A stretch of DNA of 64,000 nucleotides from JAEZBP01 sp963832725 (lineage in GTDB: Bacteria > Myxococcota_A > Polyangia > Polyangiales > Sandaracinaceae). Under the pieces are notes generated by a model that was not told where the DNA came from, did not search any database, and worked only from the letters and a program-made list of their open reading frames with translations. The DNA is taken from the NCBI GenBank assembly GCA_963832725.1, contig CAWHVG010000005.1, forward strand, positions 1,922,001-1,986,000, given 5' to 3'. Position numbers and translations under genes: made by a program. Positions within the stretch are counted from its first letter, which is position 1, and each line of letters starts with the position of its first letter. Shown piece after piece: positions 7,818 to 18,668 of this stretch.

Positions 7818-9995
7818 TCAGCGATGCAGGAGCTGGGCGCGCATGGCCTCAATCGCCGCGTCGCGTCGGGCTCGCTCCCAGCCGAGCGAGAAGGGGACCC
7901 CAACTCGGTCGGCGACTGCGTCCGCGTAGAGGTCGCCGATGCGAACTGTACGCGGTTCGGTGGCAGGCTCTGGCAACCTGACGCTGAACGAGCCACCGTC
8001 TCGGACAACCATCGAGTTGCCATCGCGATCGCTGGTCAGGGTGCCGACCGCGTCCTGATGCCGGAGCGCGTCGGCGAGGCGTTCGCGGACCAGCGGCACC
8101 TCGAACATCCCCGACTCCACGAGGACCGCGATGTTCCGCCGAGCTCCCCAACCCACGGCCGTGGGCGCGAACGGGCCCTCGCGGAACAGCCACTCGATCG
8201 CCGCCTGGATGGCGGGAGCCGCGGCGAACCGAGCGATGGGCTCGTACGTGTACCGGTCCACGTCGCGGTTGCCGCGCAGCCAGCGCGCATAGTCGTCGAG
8301 GATGGACGGCTCCTGCTCGCCAACAATCTCGACGAGGGTCGGCGCGCAGCCGCACATCCCGCTCGAGACACATCGGTGGGCGAACGAACGCATCAGTGAC
8401 GGCGCCTCGCTCGGCGTCCAAATCGAGAGCGCGTGGGCGAACGAACACCCCAGACCTGCCACCTCGCTCTCCTCCATCCGCCTGACGAGGAGGTCCGTCA
8501 CCGACGGCTGTCGACGGGAACGCATCGGCTCGCCCGCGAGCGGGCCGTGGGGCGGAAAGAACCAGACCGGCTGGACCATCGATCCCTGGACGGTGGCGGT
8601 CGCGTCCGCGGCGGCCGTCAGCCACATGGCCGCTTCGACGTGCCGATCCCGTGACTCGTCATCCGCGGCGAGGATTCGATAGCGGCGCTCCGCCGGGGAC
8701 CACCGCCCGTACCGCTCCCAGAACGCCCGCATTTGCGCCGCGAGCTGCGCCCGGGGGCCGTCCCCTCGGCTCGTGAGGTCGTCGCCGGTCGCAGCGGGGT
8801 GAAAGAACGACACGCCCAGGATCTCGATGAGGGCCGCGTACGCCGCCTCGTGAACGGCGAGGACGCTGCGCGGGGGCACGAAGTCTCGGAAGAAGTGGAC
8901 GGACCGAGTGAGCCGGGTGTCATGCTCCAGCACATCCAGCAGCGGCGGCACCGCGGCATCGCCAGCCCGGATCAGCGCCTGGACGATGGGCGAGTTGCGG
9001 AAATCGACCCCGCCCGGTTGGCCGAGCTGTGGAGCGAAGACATCGTCCAGGTGCTCGATGAGGACCGGCACGAGGTCGGCGGAGACCTCGCCAGGAGGCA
9101 TCGTCGGCAGCGGCGCTCGTGGTCCAGCGGCTGCTCGGCGGTCCTGATCGCGGGCGAGCGCATCGGCGGCGTCGAGATACCCGAGGTTGCCGAGCTCAAA
9201 GCCGTCACCGACCGCGGTCAGCGCATCTCGAAGCGTCGGAAGGAGGCGGACGACCTGGTGCGCGTCATGTCGCGCGAGAAGATCGTCGCCTCGCATGTGC
9301 GCCGTCACTGCGCGCTCGAACGAGCTCCGCACCCACGCGGAGAGGAAGGCCGCGTAGGTCTGCTCGGCAGCTCGGTGACCAGCGCGCAGGTCGTTCACCA
9401 GCTCGACGTGGGTCGAGGCCAGGAACAGCGCCGCAAAGATGCCCGGACAGTCCGCCCATGCGGCATCGACACGCTCGAACCACTCGAACCGTTCGGCACC
9501 ATCGGCCGGCTCAGGGCCCAGGACATCCAGCGCATCGAGCGTCGCCCGGCAGGTCGCCGCCAAGTCGACCTCGGCACCGATGGACTCGACGGGATAGACG
9601 AGCACGCCGACCAACGCGTAGGGGCGCTGCCCTGGGCCGGCGGGGAACACAAATCCCACCGCCTCTCGCGTCTCGAGGTCGGTGCTCCACACCGAGCTGT
9701 CCGCGATCTGCACGCGGTGTGGGGTGCCGACGCGTGGGTCCAGGAACCCCAACGCGAAGAGCCGCGCCCAGGTCGCTCGCAGTGCGTCATCGGCCCCCGA
9801 CGGAATCGGCGACGCCTCCGGCAGGTCGACCAGCGGCGGCACGGCAGCGAGGGGTGCGGGCGCCACCTGGGCGTCTCGCGCATCCGGGGCGGGTACGACG
9901 ACCGGTTCGCTGGGGGTGGTCGGGAGCGGCGCGGAGGCCGCACAGCCCACCAGCACCAGCATGGCACCCAGCGTTCGCGCCCACATCAAGTCCAT
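7818..9995 (-). CDS. Large lipoprotein, paralogue A of a lineage-specific family
   Basis: 726 residues. The N-terminus ends in LVLVGCAAS, a good lipobox. A Pro/Ala linker follows, then a mostly helical body. It shares clear blocks with the gene at 14875-17223: LIRAGDAAVPPLLDVLEHDTRLTRSVHF-x-RDF, then a V-H-E-A-x-Y segment, and the tail FSLGWERARRDAAIEAMRAQL. The 'x-A-V-P-x-L-L-x-x-L' units suggest HEAT-like repeats. Function unknown; likely anchored on the periplasmic face of a membrane. ATG 9995 gives the signal peptide; an open frame continues upstream to 10763 but is low-complexity. Confidence 0.8.
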   Translation of the reverse strand: MDLMWARTLGAMLVLVGCAASAPLPTTPSEPVVVPAPDARDAQVAPAPLAAVPPLVDLPEASPIPSGADDALRATWARLFALGFLDPRVGTPHRVQIADSSVWSTDLETREAVGFVFPAGPGQRPYALVGVLVYPVESIGAEVDLAATCRATLDALDVLGPEPADGAERFEWFERVDAAWADCPGIFAALFLASTHVELVNDLRAGHRAAEQTYAAFLSAWVRSSFERAVTAHMRGDDLLARHDAHQVVRLLPTLRDALTAVGDGFELGNLGYLDAADALARDQDRRAAAGPRAPLPTMPPGEVSADLVPVLIEHLDDVFAPQLGQPGGVDFRNSPIVQALIRAGDAAVPPLLDVLEHDTRLTRSVHFFRDFVPPRSVLAVHEAAYAALIEILGVSFFHPAATGDDLTSRGDGPRAQLAAQMRAFWERYGRWSPAERRYRILAADDESRDRHVEAAMWLTAAADATATVQGSMVQPVWFFPPHGPLAGEPMRSRRQPSVTDLLVRRMEESEVAGLGCSFAHALSIWTPSEAPSLMRSFAHRCVSSGMCGCAPTLVEIVGEQEPSILDDYARWLRGNRDVDRYTYEPIARFAAAPAIQAAIEWLFREGPFAPTAVGWGARRNIAVLVESGMFEVPLVRERLADALRHQDAVGTLTSDRDGNSMVVRDGGSFSVRLPEPATEPRTVRIGDLYADAVADRVGVPFSLGWERARRDAAIEAMRAQLLHR

Positions 9996-10313
9996 CGTAG
10001 CGCGGGGTGCGACCGCTCGTCCTTCGCGAACCGGTGGTCGATCTTTGCTATTGGTCCGCTGCTTCACGTCGCCGAGGACTTCCCCCAGCATGCTGACGGC
10101 GTCGATGTCCCCGAGCTGCTTCGAGGCTGGGCCGCGAGGTCGCTTCTGGCCGCCGCGCGCGATGGACGGATGCTTGTCGCAGATGCGATCGAAGCCCTCC
10201 TTCAGCGCGCCCCACGCCGCCTGGTGCGGCTTCGGCAGCGCGCGGTAGGCGCCGACGTCGCCGGAGCCGCCGGTGCCGTCCGCGACTCCCGCGAGTCCCG
10301 ACCCCGATTTCCC
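9996..10313. other. Intergenic region, no confident gene
   Basis: Open frames on both strands cross this stretch. The minus frame has a short protein-like part (HQAAWGALKEGFDRICDKHP), but no start or family can be supported. It holds the 5' regions of the divergent genes at 9995 and 10314. Confidence 0.4.
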
Positions 10314-10829
10314 ATGCGCCACCGCGGCGACGTGACCATCTTGCCCGGCGTGTCGATCGCCGACTTCCTGCTCTTGCGCGCCCGCTCGGTGTGGGAGACG
10401 GAGCTCTCCCCGGGCGAGTGCTGTCGCGCGCTCGTCGAAGCGACGCGGGCAAACGGCCCGATGTCGGGGGGAATCGGGCCCAGCTCGTTCACGCTCTCGC
10501 TGTCGCGCCCGTACCCGGCCCCGTGGCGTCCCGTCGCGCATGGCGCGCTGAGCGACATCGGGACTGGAACCCGCGTCGAGGTCGACTTTCGGCTCGCCGA
10601 CTGGGTCCGATTCTCCACGTTCTTGAGCGCGGGTTTCCCGCCGGCCATGGTGGTCTCGCACGCGTCGCCAACTTTCGTCGCATGGGCGCTCGGAGTGGCC
10701 GCGATGCTCTGGGGGCCGGGCTGGCTCGTCTCGCACTTCGGGAGACGCCACACCGAGCGCCACCTTCGGGAGGTGTTGCCGCCGCGGGTCGTGGCCTCCA
10801 GGGCACCCGCGGGGCCCTACCGGGGTTGA
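10314..10829 (+). CDS. Hypothetical inner-membrane protein
   Basis: 171 residues. The N-terminal part is soluble and contains FTLSLSRPYPAPWRPVAHGAL then a strand pair (GTRVEVDFRL). Two hydrophobic stretches follow (WVRFSTFLSAGFPPAMVVSH; FVAWALGVAAMLWGPGWLV), then a charged His/Arg tail. The pattern of a short beta part with a Pro-rich loop followed by two TM helices is common in uncharacterised myxobacterial proteins. ATG 10314 or GTG 10332 could be the start; no Shine-Dalgarno decides. Confidence 0.55.
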   Translation: MRHRGDVTILPGVSIADFLLLRARSVWETELSPGECCRALVEATRANGPMSGGIGPSSFTLSLSRPYPAPWRPVAHGALSDIGTGTRVEVDFRLADWVRFSTFLSAGFPPAMVVSHASPTFVAWALGVAAMLWGPGWLVSHFGRRHTERHLREVLPPRVVASRAPAGPYRG

Positions 10830-10968
10830 TCCGATCGATGGGCGCCGAGAGGCGTGCGGTCAGGCGCCCGCGACGAGCGCGATGTACCCCGCGCAGCAGC
10901 ACCTGGCGCTGCGCGGTCGGTCCCCCGATAGACATTCCGCCCCAACGCGCCAGCTCGCAGGCCGGTGT

Positions 10969-12896
10969 TCAGCTCCAGAGCCGCAGCAACGCGAGTGCCA
11001 GGGCTACCGCTGCGAGCCTCCCCATCCGCGTCTCGGTGAGGAACGCGAAGACCGTGCGCGCAACCGAGGGCAGGAAGCGTCGACCCGTGCGCACCACTGC
11101 CAGATGCCCGTCGGGAACGCGATAGCCGGCGGGCGTCGACTCCGCGAGCGTCACATCACAGGCCGAACAGGCCAGCCAGCGCGGCACCACAGACCCCACT
11201 CCTCGAGATTTGCGGACCAGCACGGCCGCGAAAGGAATGCGCCGGCGCCAGCGGAGGCCGGCGATCATCGCCAGCAAAACGAGTCCGAGCCCGGCGCCCG
11301 CGAACATGCACTTGCCGAGATCGCTGCGACCGTGCGGGATGGCGAGTGGGGTAATCGCGTCGCCGCCGGAGGGCCGCACTGGGTGGGTGTTGCGCACGAC
11401 GAAGATCTCTTCTGGTTGCACCCGGACGAGATCGGCAGCGCGAGCGTCCGGCGGCACCTCGTCGAGCAGGAGCCAGCGCCATGCGTCCGGTTCGCATGCG
11501 ACCTCCGGCTCCCACGGAGCGGCGATCCAGCAGGGCGGAGTGCCGTACGACTCGGCACGCCGGTCCGCCATCTCGCCCGGCGTCAGCACGTGCATCTCGA
11601 TCACGTGCACCTCACGGCTCGCGGCCTCCACGAACACGAAGCGCTCTCGCGCGACATGCGCGTCGTCGAGCGCGACCGAGCGTGGCCGTCGGCCGATGAT
11701 CTCGACCCGGGAGACGCCCGTTGCAGCGACCTGATCGATCAACCGCCGGAGCGGTGCTCGAGCGTCCGGGATGATCTGGAGCACCGGGGTGGCTTCACCG
11801 TCGACCGAACCGATCGTCTTCACCACCTCAGCGTTCGGACCGAGCAACCAGAGCGCGCCACGTTCGTCCGGAACACGCCGGCTGCCCCACTCCGCATCGA
11901 ACGCGACCGGGGTAATCGGTGCGGCGCGCCACCACGGATCCACCCACTCGACGGTGCTGTGAACGATCAACGGCGCGTCGCTGACCGAGCCCAGCAGCCA
12001 GGCGCCGATGGGAAGGACGAGCACGATCGAGCGCACGAGAGCGCGAGCGCCCCGACCACCCGCGCCGAGGGCGGCCGCGATTGCAATCGCGGCGCTGATC
12101 CCGACGACGGTGCCGGCCGCGACATCCCACACCTCGGCCGCGATCGCGAGGCGCTCGAGCACCCTCGGTCCGAAGCCGAGCGCCCCTTCCGAATCGAGGG
12201 CCTGTTTCATGCGGTGCGCCGCCGCCCAGGTGAGTAGAATCGCGCCCGGCCGCAGCGACACATGCGACGCCGAGTACGGCGACCACCGACCTACCGCGAG
12301 CTCGCATCCGGAACGCCGCCGCCCCGAGCATGAGCGCCGCGATCAGTGCGCCCAGCGCGCGGGCAGACAGGCTCTGGGCGACGCCGTCGGCCAGCCAGGC
12401 CGGAGAGAACGCGGGCCCGAAGCAATGGAACGACATCCCCGGCCCGAGCGCACACGCCCACGCCGCCACTCCGAGGACGCCGAACGCGGCGAGCACGACC
12501 ACCCGGGCTCGGGAAGACGACGGAGGCGCACCGAGCGCGCGCAGCCCCACCAGCGCGAACGGAGCCGTGAAGAGCAGCGCTGCCGTCGGCGGTGGCAGCC
12601 ACGTCCTTGATCGCGGTGACGACCGCGCCGACGCCAGCGGGAACGAGCACGAGCCAGAACGAGCGCCACCTCGGCCCGCGTCCCGGCAATCGAACGAGCG
12701 CCAGCGCCAACGACCCGCTGGCCCAGAGGACGAGCGCAACGGCGTGGAAGGCTTCTCGTACGGAATACGCCGCGTTCCCCAGGACGGCAGGGAACACCTC
12801 CTCTTGCGAGAGAAGGGCGAGCACCGGCGCGAGCGTGAGGGAGATCAACGCCACGCTGACCGCGCGGAACCGCCTAACTCTGCTCCAGACGCGCAT
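10969..12896 (-). CDS. Multi-pass membrane protein (two frameshifts)
   Basis: Three successive frames make one protein of ~640 residues. The first (from ATG 12896) has an N-in signal anchor and 2-3 TM helices; the second (about 12575 to 12250) has four more; the third starts with ILLTWAAAHRMKQALDSEG and carries two TM segments, a large soluble domain, another TM, and a C-terminal part with WLACSACDVTL that may bind zinc. Indels lie near 12575 and 12250. No family recognised. Whether the frame upstream of 12896 (to about 13067) is part of the gene is unclear. Confidence 0.6.
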
Positions 12897-13165
12897 GCGG
12901 ACTCGACCTCGGCACACCCGCCGAGTTCCCAGGAAGTCGCGAACCTCCGTCGTCGTCCCCGTGAGCGCGACTCGAACGACCTGCTCTGCGGTGGGCCGGC
13001 TGCCGTTCGAGGTGGTCGGACCACACATCCGCTGGTGGTTGTCCGCGTCCCACCGCAAGACGATCACACCCGCTTCTCTGGCGAAGACCCCGCCGTTTCA
13101 CGGTACGGTCAGCCGACGTGACGGGCCGCAGCTCGGTGATCACAAGACGAACGAGGGGGATATCG

Positions 13166-13576
13166 ATGATACCCGGTGACGATCGCAAGCCTGACCCGCT
13201 GGCCCCGCGCGAGCTCATCGAGATCGGGTATTGGCGGGGCGAAGGCCACCCCGAGCTACCGAGGGCAGGGGACTTCGTGGACACGAGCTGGGACGACGAC
13301 GAGCGCTTCGAGGTCATTGCACACCTCGAGCACGGCATGATCGCGCGGATGTGCATGGGCCCCTCGCGGTGTCGGTTCTGCGGGGCGCCCAACGGCAGCC
13401 TCAATCTCACCGACGGCACCTACGTGTGGCCCGAGGGCCTCGCGCACTACCTCCGGGAGCACCAGGTCCGGCTGCCGGACGTGTTCGTGGACCACGTCGG
13501 GGCCTGCTCCGAACGGTGGGAGACTGCGACGTACGCTCGTGACTGGTGGCGCGGTTTCGCGCGGGCGGACGAGTAG
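13166..13576 (+). CDS. Small hypothetical protein with CxxC
   Basis: 136 residues, acidic and soluble. Residues ~70-80 read SRCRFCGAPNGSLNLTDG, a likely structural metal site, followed by WPEGLAHYLREHQVRLPDVFVDHV. I have no family name. ATG 13166 is preceded by GAGGGGG at 7 nt, one of the clearer Shine-Dalgarno sequences in this part. Its stop lies 11 bp before the next start, so 13166-13587-14153 read as one transcriptional direction. Confidence 0.7.
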   Translation: MIPGDDRKPDPLAPRELIEIGYWRGEGHPELPRAGDFVDTSWDDDERFEVIAHLEHGMIARMCMGPSRCRFCGAPNGSLNLTDGTYVWPEGLAHYLREHQVRLPDVFVDHVGACSERWETATYARDWWRGFARADE

Positions 13577-13579
13577 TCT
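13574..13579 (+). promoter_or_regulatory. -10 hexamer (TAGTCT), leaderless placement
   Basis: TAGTCT overlaps the stop of the upstream gene and ends 7 nt before ATG 13587. The downstream gene has no Shine-Dalgarno, so it may have its own leaderless transcript. Confidence 0.45.
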
Positions 13580-13586
13580 CGCGCCC

Positions 13587-14156
13587 ATGGTCTGGCGGAT
13601 ACACAGCTGGTGTCCCGAGTCGGGCGCGGGAACGGTGGTCTCGCCTCACTTCGGACCATGGGCGTTCGGGCCCGACGAGAACCCCTTCGGCACCGACTTC
13701 GAGGTGGGCGAGGAGGTGCTCGTCGAGCTCGACGGGCCGAAGGGGGCGTACGTCGTTCGCGCCGTCACCGCAGCTCGCCAACGGCAGCCGGAAGGAACCG
13801 CGTGCCCGGCGTTTGCAGGGCTGAACGCTGGCACCCCCGGCGAGCTTCGCATCGACGAATGGACCGAGGTCGAGCTGCGCTTCTGGGCGGGCGACTGCTG
13901 CGAGTGGTGCAGCCTCGAATGGTGGATCGTGACCTTCGAGCATCCGATCACGTACGGGTTGGACGCGGACACCGACCTCGACAATCCGCTGCTGCGCTAC
14001 GCCAGTCCGGCTGAGCGCGAGGAGCATCGGCTCTTGGTTCCCGAGGGAAGCCGCGCCTACTGCATCGTCACCGGCTATGGCATCGGCCGCGAGGGCCCGC
14101 CGGTGTTCATCATCGCACCGAGAGTCGCGGTCGAGCACCGGCGGTCGAAGCGATGA
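13587..14156 (+). CDS. Hypothetical protein, 189 residues
   Basis: Soluble and acidic. Notable are two Cys-rich patches, SWCPESGAG at residue 7 and CCEWCSLEWW near residue 110, and beta-strand-rich segments (EEVLVELDGPKGAYVVRAV). Not recognised; composition fits a lineage-specific cytoplasmic protein. Its TGA overlaps the ATG of the next gene (ATGA), which implies translational coupling with the secreted NTR-like protein. Confidence 0.65.
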   Translation: MVWRIHSWCPESGAGTVVSPHFGPWAFGPDENPFGTDFEVGEEVLVELDGPKGAYVVRAVTAARQRQPEGTACPAFAGLNAGTPGELRIDEWTEVELRFWAGDCCEWCSLEWWIVTFEHPITYGLDADTDLDNPLLRYASPAEREEHRLLVPEGSRAYCIVTGYGIGREGPPVFIIAPRVAVEHRRSKR

Positions 14157-14831
14157 GCGCCGACGTTCGGGCCCCGCGGCGCGGGAGGCGACCTCCATCG
14201 AGCGCCGTTCGCCGCTGGCGCATGCTCGTGCCTCGTCTCGCACGACGCTCGCCATGGCTGTGGGTGGCCGCACTCGGCGCGTGGGCGACCGCAGGTCCCT
14301 CCGACGCGGTGGCGTGCAGCTGCAGGCGCTGGAACGCGATCGAGGAGTGCCAGACGGCTTCGGGCATCTTCACCGCCGAGGTCGAGGCGGTCGAAGTAGT
14401 CGACCCCGCATCCCCGGTCTACCGAATGTCGATGCGGGTCCTGCACGTTACCCGTGGTGCTCCGGGGCAGAGCTTGGAGCTCTGATTGGCGCAGCGTCTT
14501 CGTGCGACTTCGTCCATCCATGGGAGCCCGGCACCCGGGTCCGCCTCTTCATGGATATGGACCGCGAGACACACATGAGGCTGTGCTCGTCGGTGGAGTA
14601 CCTCGGACCCGCAGACGATCCCGCCGAGGATCGCTGTTCGCCAGAGAGGCTGGCCATCGACCGCGCGCAGCTGGCGGAGGAGGAGCGAGAGCGGCAGGAG
14701 CGCCTGCGCGGACCTCGCGGCTGCGCGCGGTGCAGCGCCGGCGTCGCTCCGATGAGCCACGGGTCGGTGCGCTTCTCGTGCTCGTACTCGTGGTGGCGTT
14801 CCGGCGCCGTCGCAGGCGACACGCCAGGTAG
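14153..14831 (+). CDS. Secreted NTR/TIMP-like protein with MYXO-CTERM tail (two frameshifts)
   Basis: An Arg-rich N-terminus and a hydrophobic helix (WLWVAALGAWATA) are followed by ACSCRRWNAIEECQTA, the Cys-x-Cys opening of NTR/TIMP-like domains, then VFTAEV-type strands. The frame breaks near 14475 and resumes as IGAASSCDFVHPWEPGTRVRLF, the second half of such a domain. A further shift near 14735 gives VGALLVLVLVVAFRRRRRRHAR, a MYXO-CTERM helix with Arg cluster, after a Cys motif (GCARC). Expected to be exported and surface-anchored. Ligand unknown. The start overlaps the upstream stop. Confidence 0.65.
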
Positions 14832-14874
14832 CTTGCCCTGACCCGCCGATGCGAGCGCACGGAAGCGTCGTCAA

Positions 14875-17223
14875 TTACTCGCCCGTGCTCGCCGCTCCAG
14901 GTTCATCTCGCGCCTCGGCGGGACGCCATCCCTCCCGGGCCATGCGGTCGAGGAGCGCACGCATTTCGGCGATGGCGGCGTCGCGCCGTGCTCTCTCCCA
15001 GCCGAGCGAAAATGCAACGTGCAGCGCGGGCGAGAGAGAGCGCGCCACCAGATCGCATGTGCGCACCAGCCGGGGCGACTCGAACGGCTCTGGGAGCTCC
15101 ACGCTCCACCAGTCGCGCCCATGTCTCACGATGGGGTAGCGCTGGTGCGACCTCGAGGCGATGAAGGTCGCGTCATCGTCCGGCTCGGGCTCGTGCTGGT
15201 CGGGCTCCTCCTCGTAGAATCTCGAGCGTAGCGGCGCGAGTACGCGAGGCGAGCGCTCGATTCGAGGAGGTCGATCGCCCCAGGTGTTCCGCGTCCCGCG
15301 AGCGCCCACGCCCCCTCCAGCAGGCCCGACGTCGAGTTGCGTGCCAGCCGCTGCGCGAACCGCCGATCCGCCCGGATGGCGCGCAACTCCCGATCGAGCT
15401 CTCGCGCGACCTCGGGGACATCCAGGAGCGCCAGGAGCGTCCCCAGATCGTCCTGAGAATCGTAACCGCGGTCGAAGAAGTGCCTGGTGCCCGCGAGCCA
15501 TTCCACCGCGACCTCGGAAGCCGCGTGTCCGAGCCGCCCAGCCAACCAGCCACGGCACGGACATGCACGATCCCGCTCGCACGCGAGAGCCATCGAGATC
15601 GCGTCCGCGGGCGGCGGCTCGCTCGCCCACGGGATCGCCGCCCCCACCAGGGAGCACGTCGCGCCTCGTTCGCGAGCGGCCTGAGCTGCCCGTCCGCGGG
15701 AGAGAAGGAGCGCGAGCACCGCGTCGCCGTGGGACGCGCGTAGCGGCTCCCGCTGCATGGGTGCGGAGGTTTCGTCCGCGCCGACGAAGTAAATCTGCAT
15801 GGTCGACTCATGCACCTCCGGGTGCCGGGCCGTGAGCCACTGCGCGGCACGCGCCCATTGCTCCGCGCTCGCATCGTCGTCGGAAAGGAGCGCCCCACCG
15901 GCGCTCGAGCGGCGTTGTCGAGCCCCACCGCGTCCAATATGTACGCACGGCAGCCGCGACGCGCGCACGCCCACCCTCGCCGTGCACCGACAGGTCGTCG
16001 CTGGTCCCGGCGATCGAGAAGAAGTCTTCGTCGATGATCGAAGCGATCGCGACGTAGCAGGCCTCGTGCACGCCAATGATGAACCGCTGGCTCGCGAAGT
16101 CGCGCCAGAAGTGGACTGAGCGGGTGAGACGCTCATCCTGCTCAAGGCATTCGAGCAGGGCTGGGATGGCGGGCTCCCCGGCGCGGATCAACGCGACGAC
16201 ACGTGAGTCGTCTGCGAGCATGACGCCGCCTGGCTGTATCAGTTGCCGTGCATCGACCTCGTCGAGAGCGTCAATCAGCGCGGGCACGAGCGCCGCAGGT
16301 ACCGGGCCTTCTTCTGGCGGGTCGACGGGGACCCGAGGGCCGAGCGCAGCGCGACGCTCGAGCTCGGGGCGTAGCTGGTCGATCGGCTCGAGGTACGCGA
16401 GCTCGCGCGCCGCCACTCCCAGCGAGACGGCGACTGGCCGGAGGCGCTCCATCGCGGCCACGTCGGCTCGTGCAATCCCGTCCTCGCGCTGCATGTAGTG
16501 CGTGATGGCCCGTTCGAACGCCGCGTGGAGCGAGTCGACGACGGCGTCGCGCACGATGTCGTCGGCCCCGGCTGTCCACTCCGCGAGCGCCCGTGCCGCG
16601 AGTTCGAGCTCCCCGCGATCCACCAGGATTGGCCACGCCCACCACGTCGGGCATTCGCCGTTCGCCTCCGTGCGCAGGTCCCAGTGCTCCTCTGTCCGTC
16701 GATCGTGCGTCGCCGCCTGTTCGAGAAGACCGAGAGCACGCCCGCACGACGCGACGGGATCGATGGGCGGCCCCATCGCGTGCACCGGCCACACGAGGCC
16801 GGGCGGGAGGACCGCGAAGCGGGGAGCGGCGTCATCGCCTGGAAGGACGATGGCGCGCACCCGGCGCTGCTGGTTCCGGCCCCATACGTTGGGCACGACG
16901 ATCTCCACGTCCCGCAGCTCCCCGCCGCGCACATCCGGGAAGCCGAGCGCGAGGAGCCGTTCGCGTGCTTGGAGCACGTTCCGGGGAAGGCGCACATCGG
17001 ACCAGGCCGGCACCGGGGGCCGGCCCGTCCACGCGGGAACGGGCGAGCACAACGTGAACTGGGTCCAACCGTCATCCCCGGGCTCGCTCGCGAACGTGCA
17101 ACTGGAGGACTCCTCGGTCGCGGCGTCCTCTACCCGCGGAGCTGGCTCCACGGCCGGCGGTATCGGGGCTGTGGCGCAACCGACGAGGAGCGCGACGAGG
17201 GCGATGGATGCGGCGATTCGCAT
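14875..17223 (-). CDS. Large lipoprotein, paralogue B (two frameshifts)
   Basis: Starts MRIAASIALVALLVGCATA, a clean lipoprotein signal. Blocks shared with the gene at 7818-9995 include LIRAGEPAIPALLECLEQDERLTRSVHFWRDF and the tail FSLGWERARRDAAIAEMRALL. The first frame runs to about 15895, the second (ending EGAWALAGRGTPGAIDLLESSARLAYSRR) to about 15240, and the third to the TAA at 14875; together ~780 residues. The joins fall inside otherwise continuous homology, so indels are likely sequence errors, though one recent pseudogenisation cannot be excluded. Same unknown function as paralogue A. Confidence 0.7.
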
Positions 17224-17384
17224 GGCGGCGTGCCTCGAGAGCGTGCCATCAAAGGGCCTTGCCTGCCGGGCCCCCCAGGGAGCGCAGCGCGCTCGTGCAG
17301 GTCACTCCGCGCGACCGCGAAGCACAGGTTGTCCGGGCGCGCCGGCGTGAAGCAACGGGATCGGGCTACGCGCTTCGATCTCGC

Positions 17385-18534
17385 TCAGCCGACGCGGAGC
17401 CCTCGCTCGCGGCGCACCTCGCGACCGTCGACGCTGATGACACGCATCGTGTCTTGCTCGAACTCGAACACGGACCGCTGACCGTAGCGGGCCGAGATTT
17501 CGCACGCCTGCGCCCGGTCGATCCCGGTAGCGAGGACCATACGCTCCGTCCATCGATCTCCTTCACCGGGAGCGCGACCGACGCCTTCGCACACGAGCCA
17601 GCCGTGGCGCACGACGTCGTCGACGAGAGCGCGATGCCGCCGATCGTTCTCGACGTCGCTGAGGACCTGCTCGCGCGGGTTTTGGGCCGAGATCATCCAG
17701 AACCGGTCGGGCAGCTCGTCGCGGATCTCTGCAGCTGGCCGCGCGGCCGCACCGCGCAGTTCGACCAAGCACTCTGTGCGCGCGTAGCGATCCCAGACAT
17801 CGTCGCGATCGTCGACGAGGAGCCAGAGCTGCTCGGTCAGCCATTCCGCGCGGCGCACCAGCGCGACCACATCGGCCAGCGATCCCACGCTTGTCCCCAG
17901 ACTACGTCCATGTGCGAGATCGTTCCGTAGCTCGCCGAGCGCTGCGGTTAGGCTGGCCCATTCGCCCTCCTCGAGTGGCATCAAGCCGGTCCGCTCGAGC
18001 GCCTTGCCCGTCAGGTCGATCTTCTGGCGGAAGTAGAGGCAGTCGACATCGGAGATGTACCGACCATTGGTTCGGTGCGTCTTGATCCACTTCCCAACGC
18101 GTTCGCGCTCCTCTGCTTTCAGCTCCGGAAGCCACCGCCGATCCATCAAGCTCGGGAACAGCATCGAAGCGGCGTTCTCGAGCGAGAGGATGAGCCCGAA
18201 CACCCACAGCGCCGCCGCCGGCTTCTGAAGGTCGGCGAGGGTGACGAATCCCCCGCACGCTCGAGAGGTGGTCGACGAGAACGCAGAATCCATTCTCGGC
18301 GAGACGAGCGACGGCGTCGCGCAGGGATGCGTTGACTGGCGCGAGCGCGTCCGCAGGCACGGGCTCAGCGAAGAGCTCGACCGACCGCTCGTCGGCCGCC
18401 CAGGTCTCGCTTCGCCGCACACATCGGAGCTCCCCACCGTCCGCGAACAGGAGCGCCGTGTCGAAGTCGGCCGCGGCTGGGCAGAGCTCTGCCCAGGCTT
18501 CCGCGCAGCTCATCCCGGGGTCGAGGAATCTCAC
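17385..18534 (-). CDS. CBS / HEPN-like / DUF3293 fusion protein (frameshifted)
   Basis: From GTG 18534 the first ~90 residues look like CBS repeats (VNASLRDAVARLAENGFCVLVD). After an indel near 18260 comes the end of the CBS pair and the linker VTLADLQKPAAALWVFGLIL. A helical part with ALGELRNDLAHG follows; RNDLAH fits the R-x4-H pattern of HEPN nucleases and related helical bundles. The C-terminus WMISAQNP-x9-N-x-R-R-H-x-x-L ... GQRSVFEF matches DUF3293. CBS domains usually bind adenine nucleotides, so a nucleotide-gated helical domain is possible. Function is inference. Confidence 0.65.
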
Positions 18535-18638
18535 TGGCGCACTGGCGATGCTCTCCGCCGGTGATCGACTTCCCCAGGGCGTTCACTTGCTCGACTCGGA
18601 ACAGCATCATCCCTCCAGCCTCTACGCGACGCCGTCGC

Positions 18639-18668
18639 CAGACGTGTGTGAGTCAGACGTGTGTGAGT
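18639..18668 (+). repeat. Two tandem 15-bp repeats (CAGACGTGTGTGAGT)
   Basis: Two perfect abutting copies, followed by a partial third (CTGCAT differs). Function unknown. Confidence 0.7.

Noticed and set aside
9996..10763. Upstream extension of lipoprotein A to a 981-residue protein
   Set aside because: The extension is low-complexity and would bury the lipoprotein signal that starts at 9995.
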